The notes beneath the pieces were generated by a model. It was given only the letters and a program-made list of their open reading frames with translations, was not told where the DNA came from and did not search any database. A stretch of DNA of 64,000 bases from Oikopleura dioica (Eukaryota > Chordata > Appendicularia > Copelata > Oikopleuridae). The translations under genes and the position numbers were made by a program. Position 1 is the stretch's first letter. The number at the start of each line of letters is the position of its first letter. Positions 44,362 through 59,057 of this stretch are shown here, in pieces. Where the stretch lies: the NCBI GenBank assembly GCA_907165135.1, contig OU015569.1:9982501-10046500 (forward strand), given 5' to 3'.

Positions 44362-45080
44362 CAATAATAGAGCGATGTATTCAACCTCAATAAACATAGA
44401 TCAAATTTTTACTTACTCTAAAAATCTTGTTACTTTTTTAAGCAAATATCTATTCTGTTTTATCTCGCAGGTAAGCCGTGAACGACTCGGTCTACTCAGA
44501 AAATCGATGTGATTTGACTACGCGTCCTTGACTGAAACATCTGTCCCTCTTTGAAGTTAATTAACTTGAATTCAATATTTATATCTTTGAGTTCTTTGAT
44601 GATATTTATTTTGTAGAAAAGACAAATTCATAATAAGTGGAAGAAAAATGGGTACAGTTGCGATTTTGTTGAAGAACAGTAAACCTCGCGCATAAAAAAT
44701 AAGTGCAAATTGAAGAATTGCAGGAAGTAGATTTGTTAAAAGTTTGGATTCAAAAGGTGTGCAAGTTTTGAAGAAAAGAGGTGGTAGAAAAAAACGCTGA
44801 TTATCTCAGAAGGTTTAGACAATAATAACGCACTTTATAAAAATATAGGGCCGACGGGAAACATGTACAAAGGTAAAATTGAATATTTACGCCCTTAAAA
44901 TTTCGATTGAAGAAAGCCCAGAGCGGGAGATTTTAGCTTGCCAGAGAGGTTAACTGGCTGCTTTGATAGGTAAAACAGGATTGCTCGCAAAAAAGCATTT
45001 GTTCAAAAAAAAGGTTAGAACCGTGAACTTTCGAGGAAAACATAGAAATTATAAAAGAAAACTCGAGGAAAATTTTTAAA
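44362..45080. other. spacer between convergent ShKT and COE genes
   Basis: About 720 nt, AT-rich, between the stop of the plus-strand ShKT gene (AATAAA-type signal near 44390) and the stop of the minus-strand COE gene. It should hold both 3' UTRs. No ORF or repeat of note. Confidence 0.55.
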
Positions 45081-47816
<2,736 letters not shown>

Positions 47817-50108
47817 CTATAACTTTTTGTCTAGGCTAAATATATATGATTCTGTAAGGTAGCTCTGAAAATGAATAATGTTTCTCTTAGAAACTCACAA
47901 AGCGGATTTGGTTCGATAACTTACTCTTGATTTTCTCTGTGAGTTCGCTCTATAATTTATTCGATTAAACCAAGTGTACTCTAGTGCAGAGTTCTTAGTG
48001 GCACCTTCTATGATTCTTGTCTACTCTCTATCTGTTACTGGCAAGTCCCCCTGGGTCCATATTGTATATCCTTACCATTGGGAGTTTGTCTTCAGGGACT
48101 GAGCTGCACTGAAGGTATGCAGCTTGTGGCCCCAAGAGGATGGATTGCCGTCGGATCTCTGGCGTGTTGTGCCCTCAGGGGAGTGCGCGAGTAGCTTCTC
48201 GTCTCGAGCTGTATGAGAGACCGAAGCAACCCTGTGACCTTCATCCCTCGGGTGCTAGCTTCCGCGAGATGGCGCTTTATCGCAGGCCAATCAGAGACCC
48301 AATCGATGCGCGATTTATAATTCATTTGAGGGGACCGAAAGCCACGCCAGATGGTAGAAAGGCGCACGATAATCCTGACTTGTGGATAAAGCAAGATATA
48401 TTAGTAGAACAATATCAGATTCCCGTTCAATTCACCAGTATGAACTCTCAAAATCCTTCCATAATTTATGATCAAAACGTTGATTTATTTTCTCCCCTTG
48501 AGCTTATGAAAATTTACCTCAAAATTTGTTGTCTTTTATATAAAAAATATTATATTTTACAATAATTTAAAAATTAAAATAGGCCGAGATTTCGCTCAAG
48601 AGGTCTTCTATGTTTTCATTTGGCGCTAGAAAATAAAGGGGCTCGAAAATCGATAACGAGTTTATAATTTATTTGAAATAAGCAGATGGTTCAGCGGCGC
48701 GGATTAACCTGACATCAAGATCAAAGAGCGATCAAATAAACTGGCTCAGCCAAGTGACACGGTCATGCAGCGGGAGACTTGTCAATATGTTTTTTGTACA
48801 TTATTATCGAACGATCGCTTCAAAAGACCATCTTAGCATCCTCTCCTCAGTGTACTGGAAGAAGTCTGTATTGTATTCTTGAACGAAATCAACAACGAAC
48901 ATACTTCTTATTAAAATTTTTCAACACAGCAGTAGTCTATTTTTTCTCAGTGTTGAAATATTTTAAGATGATAGATAGTCAGTATGCTTATTTATGTTGC
49001 TGCATCTGCAGAGCATATTTTTAAGGCAGCAGATTCAAACATTTGCGGTATCATCTGTATGCACTGGCTGACTCTGGCAGTCAGAGAAACGAATCATAGG
49101 TTTTAATTTTGGTGTTTTATTCCCGTCAAGAGTAGGTAAATCATTGCTGTGGGGAACGTCCTCTATCAAATGCTCGCCACTGACCATGCGCAAGTCAAAA
49201 ATCAAAAGAAAGAGACCGCCGAGGCTGCGAAGGACACAGAAGGTGGACATTATGGGCAGGGTTGTAAATTTGGTGCGCCAAGTATCGAATAGCGGTCGAA
49301 TCAAAGAAAAATAAGCGGAAGTGCATTATTTATTAAGGGCCGTTTCGCATCTTGACATGCGAAGTAAGGTTGTCAACCTGAATCAAAGACATCATAGTCG
49401 ACCAGGAAAACTCTTCGAAGTTGAGTGCAACGCACTGGAAACCGATTATATGGCCAGAGGTGAAGTTCGAGATTGATAAGTGTAATGAATCTAATGATTG
49501 ATCCCATTTTGAACTGACCAAGAAAAACTGTGGCACTAAACAAGTTCCAAATGGGAATATTATTTCGGAGCGGATAGTTAAGCCTTGGCCAAATCATAGT
49601 AAGCTACTATTGGGACTTGTTGAAAATACTTTAAGTCGATGTTGAACCGAGGAAAATGCGTAAGCGTCCAAAGAAACCATCAATTTTCGTAATGCTTGTT
49701 ACGAATCCATTTTACTCGATTCCCTCCGAAAAGGTGACGAGAATACCTGTCCCCACATTTGGCTGCAAATTATCCTTTCCAACGAGGTAATTTTGACGGA
49801 AGCTTGCAATTTGTGACGGGTAACTTTAAGAACAGAGGGACAACTCTGAATTTATTGTTGGTAGAAACTATCCAATTTCTGAGCATCCAATATTTTAGTA
49901 TGACTGCAATCATTGTCAACAATTCAATCAATAAGAACCCTGAGGGTGTCAGACAAAAAGTAAGAGCTTTCATTCATTTGTACAGTCTTCTAAGCATTAT
50001 CTTCAGAAAGATCCATCTCAAAAATTAAAACGACGAAGGCGAGCTCATGGAACACAGGAAAGTAGATTGAATTCGTGCATTTTTCCGAGAAGGCTTATCA
50101 CTTGACAG
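47817..50108. other. region 5' of COE, no secure gene
   Basis: This must contain the 5' exon(s) and promoter of COE. A plus-strand ORF of 141 codons (48140-48565) and an overlapping minus-strand ORF of 100 codons (48092-48394) have no recognisable domain and lie in a GC-richer patch. A 71-codon minus-strand ORF at 49035-49250 is listed separately. Several short Arg/Lys-rich plus-strand ORFs follow (starting at 49184 and 49657) without convincing splice partners. Confidence 0.4.
49035..49250 (-). CDS. small ORF with a signal-peptide-like N-terminus
   Basis: A 71-residue single-exon ORF, ATG at 49250 and TGA at 49035-49037. It starts MSTFCVLRSLGGLFLLIFDL, a plausible signal peptide, followed by a polar tail rich in Asp, Pro and Thr with one Cys. 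It could be a small secreted peptide precursor, but there is no conserved motif and no dibasic processing pattern. It could equally be a chance ORF. Confidence 0.2.
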   Translation of the reverse strand: MSTFCVLRSLGGLFLLIFDLRMVSGEHLIEDVPHSNDLPTLDGNKTPKLKPMIRFSDCQSQPVHTDDTANV

Positions 50109-50689
50109 CTGAGAAATTTAATTTCTCCCTGGGGTCGGTTCGCTGCAACACTATCTCTTCGAGATAAATCAGCTGGGTTTATTCCGGTAACCGCGAAATT
50201 GGCACTTTACAATCCCTTTGAGAATGATCGAGTTCCATTTAACAGAAAGTCGGTGAAAAAAGATGATTCTGGTAGGCGCATTTTTGTCGATAGGTTTTAG
50301 CTTTGATTTCAAGATATCGAAGTACTCATCGATGCAGATGACGGCAGCGAGTCGGGAGGCGAGGTCGAGGAGTTCAATGATGCTCAAGTTCAAGATATCG
50401 AAGAGGAACTTGCATTTGAGGCTGACTGGGACGATGACGACGATGATGGCGACGATGATGATGATGACGAGGGTGCGGACGGAGATGAAGATGATGACGA
50501 CAACTTTGAACTCAAAGAAGAGATGCAAGGAATCAACGCGAGGCAAGTAACTCAAGTAAAAAAAAAGGCAATGATTGACTTATTAGAGATGACGCCGATG
50601 ATGCCGGAGACGAAGTCGCTGAGGAAGAGGCAGAAGACGCACAAATGCAGGATATGGTCATGCTGGACGTAGACATTGCAGAATGGTGA
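50109..50689 (+). CDS. 3' exons of an unrecognised protein with a long acidic tail
   Basis: Three exons join in phase: 50109-50271 (SPWGRFAATLSLRDKSAGFI; LYNPFENDRVPFNRKSVKKD), 50314-50542 (IDADDGSESGGEVEEFND and a run of about 20 mostly Asp residues) and 50587-50689 (EEEAEDAQMQDMVMLDVDIA), ending at TGA 50687-50689. The second intron (50543-50586) is best read with a GC donor, because the neighbouring GT donor leads to a stop. Upstream exons must lie left of 50109 but were not identified, so the N-terminus is missing. Poly-acidic tails are common in nucleolar and histone-binding proteins; I do not assign a family. Confidence 0.55.
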
Positions 50690-52947
50690 TAACTCTTGGA
50701 ATTTTTATACTATTTATTATTTAAGTGATGCAATGGAAAACGAGCTTATGGAAATAGAGCTAGCTGAATTGATGACCAATAATTTTTGATATAATCGATT
50801 CTGGGAAATAAATAATTTGCGTGAAAACATGATTGCATGTGTGAAGGTTGAAAAGGTGAATGTGCGAAGATGATTAGTGGAGGTGCAAGTATCCAAGATT
50901 GATAGAACACTTGGCATTTTTCTTTCTGGACTGATCTTTACACTGACCAGCCATTCGCTACGCTTGAATACCAACTTGTCCCTAGTATTACTTCGTGATA
51001 TAAGAGAACTAGTACTTCCCATCTAGCACGGAAGCTGCTCAGCTTATCCCCGCACGTTTCTTTTTAGAGAATTTTGGAAGCGAAATGATCAATCAAAAAG
51101 CACATTCGACTCAGAGTCAAATCGCTCAGACTCTTATTGATCACCTATTAGAGCATGTTTCGATTAGTTTATTGTCATCGAACGAGCAGCTTTCGAAAAA
51201 TTTCGATTGCGCGATGAACATCTGCACTTTCACAAATGTGGGCCGAAGTGTGCCCGCCAGAAAGAAAATTTTAAATAAATTGAATACCTCCGAGGCCAGC
51301 GAGAAAGTTCACGTGAGGCTGATTTAGATAACTCTTTAATTCCGCAGATCTTTGACTTGGAAACAACTCGGTGACGGCTTCTGAATTTGCGACTCACCGT
51401 TGAAAAGACCCGTCACAGGCCACGAAGTCTTTTCAATAAACTGACTCACCTACCGACCTGGCTCTATAACTAAATAAAAACCTGATTAGATTTTAGAAGG
51501 TACCTTCAGTCAGTCATTTCACATACGCGAGTGAAGTCAAACTACTGAAGAATCTGCAGTCCAACGGGAAGAGTAGGCCAGACTGATTAAAAAAGTATTT
51601 TTATCTTATCATTGATAAGGTGCTCAAGTAATACGCCAGACCTTGAGCTGGTATTTGTAGAATCTTCTTTCAAAAAGAGAAAAATGAAAAATACATCGAC
51701 CTTCCCGATTTACCAAGCAAAGATGGGGACAAGCTCATGGATACGGAATTTTCGCTAACGATAAATTTTTTTTGACAAAAGCAAGAAAAAAACTCCGATT
51801 TGAAGTGGCTCGAATGCACATCTGTATTGTGCCTTGTTCTGGCAACTATTTGGGCAACCGGATTATTTTCCATACATCCACAGTCAGCAACCGTAGCTCT
51901 AGAATTCGAGTGCGTCTTGTATAAAAGAAGTATTTTTGGGAATTTGAAAAAAGCAGCGTGCTAGGATTATCTAGCCGGTGGTTTCACACCTCGTGTTTCG
52001 ATTTTCGAGGATAAGTTCAAATAAAAGTCCTTGAAATTGAAGACAGGTAATGCAAATGGCTCCAAATTTATAGTTCAGTGTTCAAAAGCGAATTGAGACT
52101 CAAGACTCTAGAGCTAAAAAAAGATAAAAAAAGTTAAAGTATCTCTGACCGATAAGGAGATTTCGAATCCGGCGAAAGGGCTTTCTGCGATGGCACTTTC
52201 GCGAGCAACATAAAGAGCGGAAGTTTAGTCAAGAGGAACGCATTCGTTGTGAATTTTGTGAGTCTCCCATTTCTATTTTTCGCTCGGCAATCTTGAATTT
52301 TAATTGCATTTTTAAGTCGATACGAGTAGGGCCAGTGGCTTTTCGCCCAAATCGTCGTTTCGGTAAGCACCTACCGACATGGATTTCTGTTGAAATATTC
52401 TGTTTAGCAAATTGTGTGGACTTAGCTCGTCTTTGCCAGCGACGTTCAAGGAAGGCCGCATTTTTGAGACATTCATTTTTGAGTTCAAAAATATCCGAAA
52501 AAAAGTTACGGCGAGAGAGTGCGAAGGTGTCTCCGACGAGCGACGAGTGCTGAGGGCTGGTCAAAGAATCAGATTTCTTGCTGGCGAGAAGCATCAACTT
52601 TTAGCGAATATTCTTTAAAACGATCGAAATAAGATTGTGACGGTTGCCTCAGTGCGACCGCAAGGGCAACAACTGAGCTCGAGTTAGCGAGCGCTCGGAC
52701 GTTTGCGAGCGCACCTGTCAATTTGCAATAGACTGCAAAAAAGACTCCTGAATCAAATTTACATTTCATCCAATCCTTCCTTACGCTGCAACTTTTCTAC
52801 TGGCCAAGTACCGTCTTACGTTTTCAATAAAAAAAGAAAGCTTTCCTTCGAAATTATTATCGTTTTTTTATTACTAGAAATTCCAGTATTAATTTGCGAA
52901 AAACGAAAAACGGATGATGTGGGTGATAAAAAAACAGAACGATTTAG
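50690..52947. other. mostly non-coding, possible transmembrane exon near 51.8 kb
   Basis: One patch at about 51790-51910 (+) reads NSDLKWLECTSVLCLVLATI and on into a hydrophobic stretch. It looks like a membrane segment followed by ALEFEC, and may be an upstream exon of the exons at 52948 and 53802. An 80-codon ORF at 51085-51327 has no support. The rest shows no convincing exon. Confidence 0.3.
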
Positions 52948-53074
52948 AACGATGGCCCGTCAATTTCTGCGACAGAAAGGGGACTTTATCATCTGCGCGA
53001 TGACAGAGGGGGTGTATCAGATGTACGGGCCCAAGAATTCGACAACATGCGAGGCCTACTTAGTCAGAAAGCGC
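52948..53074 (+). CDS. isolated candidate exon with N-glycosylation site
   Basis: A stretch bounded by an acceptor (GATTTAG) and a donor (GTGCGT), open in one frame and phase-consistent. It encodes QFLRQKGDFIICAMTEGVYQ and GPKNSTTCEAYLVRKR. The NST sequon and single Cys suggest an extracellular segment. Together with the TM-like patch near 51.8 kb and the TM exon at 53802 it could form a two-TM protein with an extracellular loop. No family is claimed. Confidence 0.35.
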
Positions 53075-53801
53075 GTGCGTGTTTGAAATTACTGCAGCGG
53101 GCTGTTAAAAGTCCGCTTAGCTACTGTAAATAGTTGTAACTTACACTTGTAAATTTTTGAATTAATGAACGACACAAATTTTGAAGATAGAAATGATAAA
53201 CTAACGTCATCGAAAATAATGTACAAATCGGCCGCTTCCAACAATCTGTGAAAATTAAATCATAAAGTAATCCGAAAAAGTTAAATGCACTCTCGTTAGA
53301 TAAGCCTGCCACTTCTACTCGGTAATCTCGAAAATTAATTTGAAAATTGAAAGCGCGTTTTATGGAAATGCTCTTTCGATCGAACGGCCCTTGACAGATT
53401 AAGACGGCAACTCTTTTCGATTCTATTCGTTACCATCTTTCTGAACTTAGTGAGGCCTTTAGCTGAAAATTAGAGAAATCGGCGGCGACGGATTATGACC
53501 GGGGATGTACTTGAAGAGCATAATCGCTGCGAAGCATACTGGCTCAATGGGAACTTATCTTTCTTAGGTATGGAGTTGACTTTCTAAAAGATGCTCGTCT
53601 TCCATCGAATCTTGTCAAAGTAGTAGTGTTACCCAACTGCCAACGAAGTTTGAATGTAGCGAGCACGTTTTACAAACCGAAATTTATTGTCGACCTTCAA
53701 AAATTGTTACTCACAACACATGTTCTATCGCCGCACCAACGATGTTTCACCTACCCCGTGCTATTAATGAAATTCTATAGTTACCCCATCGTTCGCTTTA
53801 G

Positions 53802-53947
53802 ATGCCGATCCTAATTGTGAATGCGCACAGGAGCTTTCCCAGTTTTCTTTTGGCTTCACTTTCTTGACCGGATCTACTGTCGTGATGATCAATTTAATTC
53901 TGTACGTTCACCTCAGGAAAGTCTCAATCACGCATGATCAGTTTTAA
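53802..53947 (+). CDS. candidate last exon: Cys loop plus C-terminal membrane segment
   Basis: Follows an acceptor (CGCTTTAG) and ends at TAA 53945-53947. It encodes ADPNCECAQELSQFSF, then the hydrophobic segment GFTFLTGSTVVMINLILYV, then a short basic tail (HLRKVSITHDQF). This is the C-terminus of a membrane protein with a short cytosolic tail. The two-TM, Cys-loop layout recalls BK-channel beta subunits, but that is speculative. Confidence 0.5.
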
Positions 53948-53981
53948 TATTTTGGAAAATATTAATAATGATGGTCTAAAT

Positions 53982-54099
53982 TTAACCCGTTGCCGAGCGG
54001 TAGGCCTTAAAATGCCTTCTACGCCAATCAATATGCCTTATTTCGAGCCTCGGGCCGTGTCGTAGCAGCGAAACTGCCACACGCTCGACAACGGGTTAA
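53982..54099. mobile_element. 110-bp MITE flanked by TTAA (piggyBac-like)
   Basis: The element 53986-54095 begins CCCGTTGCCGAGCG and ends with the near-perfect complement CGCTCGACAACGGG (one mismatch). It is flanked on both sides by TTAA (53982-53985 and 54096-54099). TTAA duplications with CCC/GGG termini are the mark of piggyBac-superfamily insertion, so this is probably a piggyBac-mobilised miniature element. It has no coding capacity. Confidence 0.8.
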
Positions 54100-57000
54100 C
54101 CCTAGCCACTCTTGAAAAGGGAAATAAAAAGATGGTCAAATTACCACTTGGACTTTCTGTTCGACGCAAAAGAGTTTCTAAACTGCTCTTTACGCAGGGG
54201 CGAGAACTATTCTGTCATTTGCAATTTTTGGATCATATTAATCTTTAACGCTTCAAAAGAAAACTACTCTTTTCTATAACGGCTTCTAAAATAACGCGCT
54301 CGTGCTTGTGAGTTCGAGAGAGATGATCCCCCGGAGACATTCTGAGCTCAAATGAGGGTTAAATGAGCTTCGCACGCCAAATCAATCATTTTTCGCTACT
54401 TTTTTATATTTCAACTCTTTGCCACCCAGTTCCGCTTTAGCAAGTAAACGAGACACGCGTTAATTTTCGCTTATGAATTATATTATTACTATTGAATCAA
54501 AGCTTAAAACTCGCCGTCTCAGTGTTTAGAGAGCACTTTACTCAGACGCACTTAGTAATTTAGTAACGAGTACTTGAATCAATTTGTCTAAAGCATTTCC
54601 GCTCCAACTAACGCGGAACGAAAGGGTTCACATTGGTCGCATATTTACGCGGTGATTAAAAAAAATAAGAATGCCACAATTTGAAACTCTCACTTTCTTC
54701 TCTCGCCGCCAGTTTAAAATTCATCTCTCAAATTAGCCATTCCTCCTGTTCAAATTGCTATCTAGAGCGTTTTTTTACTGAGAAGATAGTTCAATAGGAA
54801 TTGCCAGTATAGGAATATTTATGCTTCGAAATTTCTCGTCCCACAAAGTTTCTAATGCTGTGGTCGGATTGCTGGAAATGATGCATACTGTTGTGAATAC
54901 ATCAAATGATATGTTTAGTGAAAAGTTGTACAGGTACGTAGACCGGCGATAGCCAATTTCTTGCAGAATCTACTTCTAAAAGTGTCTACTTTCGCGTAAA
55001 ATTACGCCACTGAAGCGAAAGATATCGGACGATTGAACCACTTTGAGATGAAAAGGTTGCTTTTCTCGCGATCTGAAGCGAAATTCAAGTGGAAATACGA
55101 GTGCTCCATGGAAAGGGGCGAATCAGTTTCTTGAAATGAGACGTTTAGACTAACGATTCTGGGGCTGATTGTTGGATTCATTGTGGCCGCGTGTATATAT
55201 TCAACGTTTTTTATTGCTTTGTGCATGGACAGGGAGTCTCTCTAAGATGAGTTGCAATTGATGTGAAAATAAGGATAATTAGCTAGGCAAAGCAGTAACT
55301 TCTTATTTTGGTGATAATGGAACAAGCAAGAATGTGATATAATAAATGTAAGCGTGCGCTGTTTTGGGGGCAAATAGAGACTCCCGAGCTTCAGACACGC
55401 TTATCCGCGACGTAGATGACCTCGCGTTTATGTTCATTCCTTTCCAGGTAATCACGAGCGAGCTGATAAATGTTACCAAGGCAAACACTAATTCGCGTCC
55501 ATTCCGAGAACCACTTTTGCGCTAACCCAGCTAGCAGTCATGAAGTATTCCAAAACTGGCGCGTAATTTTAGTCTTTCGCGCTGCTAGAAAAACATCGAA
55601 ATTTTCTGGAAAATAAAATTCTGGGGCGGGTCACATTCATAGCTGCGATCGTGTTTTCAAAGAAAGCACAGCTACCAATTATGGATTCAGTCGAAGACAT
55701 TCCCAAGGCTGCAATGTTTGTCCTTATGGCTGGCCGGCGTCTCATTTTTCAGGTAACCGCTTAAGCGAAAAAGATACTTTGGAACTGGCCCCAGCCTGAC
55801 CTAACACACTACCGCAGTCATTGTATAATCCGCCCTATACGGAGAACGCGCGCAAATGTATACCGTAAAGCGTTATACAACTTATACACCGCTCCCTCCT
55901 TAGATAATTCCCCGGTGAGTGAAATTTTTTACAGCAGTCTTAATTAAACTCGGGCAATGTAGCATTTCTGGCGGAACTAGTTTGGCCGTCGTCTAATATC
56001 GCTAAATTCGGCTCGGTGTTATGAAATTTATAAACAGCAGGCACGTTAAGGGTTGTTCACATGGCCGACTGGCACTGCGAAGCGCGTGGACCGGATGCCC
56101 ACTCTGGAGGAAGGGTTGACCATGGGGCGGGACCGCTGAACAGCGATAAACGTCATTTTCGGGCCCATTGTCGCGCCCGATATCAACCCGAAAATAGATA
56201 AGGACGGGTGTCTGGAATCATGACAAGGTTCCACAATTTCCGAAGATAGAATTAATCCTTTCCAATTCTTCTAGCTCCGCGATTCGAAGCCCGATCTTTT
56301 GCGAAATGCTCAATATTGAAAGATAGAAAGATAGCTCGAATCGAGAGTGCTTGAGTAGACGTACAAATGACGGTTCTTCGGGGAGAGTACATTCAATTTC
56401 CGCATTGCCACTCGAAGTAAAGCACTATACATAGCTTAGTAAAAGGGAACCCATTGAGTAGTTATACGTGGCGCGCGGACTTGGAACCCGTTTGCCTCTC
56501 GGACGAATGCTCGGCACTACTTCCGCACATCAAGAAGGTAATCACCCGCGCGTTGGACTCGCTTCTCGCTCGTTTCCAATCACATCAATAGCCTATCATT
56601 TATTTGCTAATGGCAAGAGTTTCCTGAAAACGCCTTCCACATCCCCTCGCTCAACGAAAAAAAAGTCCGCGACTAATTAAAACTGATTCTACTTCCGAGA
56701 AAACAACTCATTAATTGCCATCGCGAAAAGCGTGTCTCGCCAATGTTTACTTCATTTTTAGAGCTTTCTTCTAAAATGTTGTATATTTGGACTGATAACA
56801 ATGATACTGCTACTGCTTAGTCTGGTCGTCGCCATTTGCTGCGAGCGGCGAATTTGCAACTCCGAAGGTTCGTTTCGTAACTACTTTTTACGCATGCGTA
56901 AATGCTTATCATCACTCATATTTATTCAAATATGTTGAGTGTTTTTCACTACGACTGCCAGATTCCCCCCTCCCGTAGCAAATTTTCTTTCTTTTTTAAA

Positions 57001-58984
57001 ATAATTCATTATATTTCTGATAATTATTAAATATTTTTTTTATCATATTTTCAAGTCCCTTTTTGTAGAAAATGATGAACAGGCAACCACTAATTGAGCT
57101 GCTCCAAGTTGCAATTTTCTGGGCATTTAGTATCCAAGCAGGTGATAAGTTGCCCCTCTAATATTAAAAACCTAAAGACGATGTTTACAAAGCAGCGAAG
57201 AAATATCTCATGATATCAGAAATAAGCAACGACTATCTCTTTGGGTGCGAGGGATAGTTTGCTAGTGTTTTCCCACGTCCTAGTGGGAACCAACTAGAAT
57301 CTGCCTCGGGGTAGTCCACCGTAGAAACGATCAGTCACGCCGCAAGATGGCGCCATCGCCAGGGTAGGAGCTAGCTAGCTGCAATTCGCCACATTTTGCC
57401 GAGCTCAACGAGAACTTGAGCCACAAATTGTCCGCCTACATCAGTACTCTCTACCATCCAGCTTCCCTTGCCGTCATTTTTATTATGACGTAACGTAAAA
57501 AAAGACAAAATTGGTAAAAGCTATTAGCTTCATTCAATTCATAAAAAGCGATCGGCCATTAGATTCTAAACGGAATTTTAATTCGTCATTTTTTGATCGT
57601 CCAAAATTAAATTTACGCTGAGAATTACAGCTGCATAATGTTTATAAATAAAGCACCAAATATTCAGCCAACAGATGTAATACTCAAAATTATTTAACGG
57701 CTGAAAACAAGTGTCTCACTGCGAAATACATTTTGCCATTCTGGTTTCGTCTCTGACCACAAGTACTGACGGCTTCGCGGAAGGAAGTGGCGACTTATTT
57801 GAATTCGATGATCGAATGGAAATTCGCATCAAGTCCCGTAGCACTCCCGGACTCCCGTTTCTTGCGAATCGCATCAGTTCGCTTTTTCCAACAAAAGTCA
57901 ATTCAAGTTAATTTGCAAGAATCGCAAGAAACACCAGAAGCAAAGGCAGTTCTCAAAAAAAAATACAGAACGAGAGAAAAACTGCAGGGCGCGTCGCCGC
58001 AGAAAATGAGCCCAAATTGGCGATCAGTGGTTTTTTCATCTTTTGCCTTCGAAAATATCTTCGTAATAGCATGATGACATTTTTCGATCTCATGCTTCTT
58101 CGTTTTTTTTCTGTTTTAGGTTGAACCGGCTTTCTTATTTTCTACGAAAAAGGACGTCACTGTTCTAAAAATATGAAAAATGAAAAAACGATTTTAGATT
58201 TGCCGATTTACGCTTCTGATGTGACGGAGCTCCAGGAACTTCAGGTAACTTGCTCTTGAGAAAATTTACCGCGAGAAGCTCAATTTACTTCCTCGCTTTT
58301 CTGAAGGCACTCTTGAAAGATTGTTCCTCTTCGGAATCACAACGCTCCAACATTTCAACAGCTTCATAATTTTCGCATCAATGATGCGGCATCATGGAAT
58401 TTTTATCTAAAAGACAGTACTTTCTTTTTTTGATCAGCGATCATCAAATACCTCTGAATTCTGGGTTAGCATAGAAAAAAAGAAAGAACTATGCGTCAGA
58501 CATTTGTGACTCGATTCAAAGAACTCTGTATGCTGTTTGGGGATTCCTGAATTAAACGACAAAGTGCCCGGGCATTGTCTTGACAGTTCTGAGGTTCTTC
58601 TCGCTTTTGCGCACAAAGCAAAATTTTTATTTTCGAAGAAGCTTTCTAGCATGCATCTTCTGTTACTAGTAGTAAAATAGATTAAAAGGGAGAGTACGTT
58701 TTTCGCAGGAAAGCGTGCTTTCTTTTGTGCAAGGTGCAAGCTGAGTGTAAATTGCAGCTTGAGCGCGGATCCATCAAAGTTGAAACTGAAGTCTAAATCT
58801 TAGAATAATGATCGTCGCAATTCCCTGCAGGACCTGGCCAGATGCGTATCGCTATTTCGCTTTCTACGAAAGAACAGATCCAAGATTTACAAGAAGCGAC
58901 TTCTCTCGCAGTACTGCACCATTATAGGTAATTTCAATTTAATTAAAATCTGTTAGAGTCAACTGGCGAATTCGTGGTTCTTAA
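54100..58984. other. gene-poor stretch with scattered exon-like patches
   Basis: Nearly 5 kb with no gene I can assemble. One notable patch at 56802-56868 (+) reads MILLLLSLVVAICCERRICN from an ATG and ends at a GTTCGT donor: a possible signal-peptide or membrane exon. Short ORFs around 57.7-58.1 kb have no recognisable domain. It may consist of large introns of a plus-strand gene ending at 61.0 kb. Confidence 0.35.
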
Positions 58985-59057
58985 GGGGGTGTAGCTCAAA
59001 TGGTAGAGCGCTCGCTTAGCATGCGAGAGGTACCGGGATCGATACCCGGCATCTCCA
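58985..59057 (+). tRNA. tRNA-Ala (AGC)
   Basis: A 73-nt cloverleaf. The acceptor stem GGGGGTG pairs with CATCTCC (two G-U pairs) and the discriminator base is A. The D arm is GCTCAAATGGTAGAGC. The anticodon stem-loop CTCGCTTAGCATGCGAG carries the AGC anticodon, and the T arm CCGGGATCGATACCCGG has its loop intact. The A-box (TAGCTCAAATGGTAG) and B-box (GGGATCGATACCC) are present. No intron. Confidence 0.95.

Noticed and set aside
48140-48565. 141-codon plus-strand ORF upstream of COE
   Set aside because: Overlaps an opposite-strand ORF of similar length, has no domain and ends in a low-complexity AT-rich stretch; it may be a remnant but is not supportable.
50440-50530. GAT/GAC-rich tract as a microsatellite
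   Set aside because: It is in frame within an exon and encodes the acidic tail, so it is better explained as coding low complexity.
52703-53086. 127-codon plus-strand ORF as a complete gene
   Set aside because: Only its last part (52948-53074) is flanked by proper splice sites; the rest is AT-rich without coding character.
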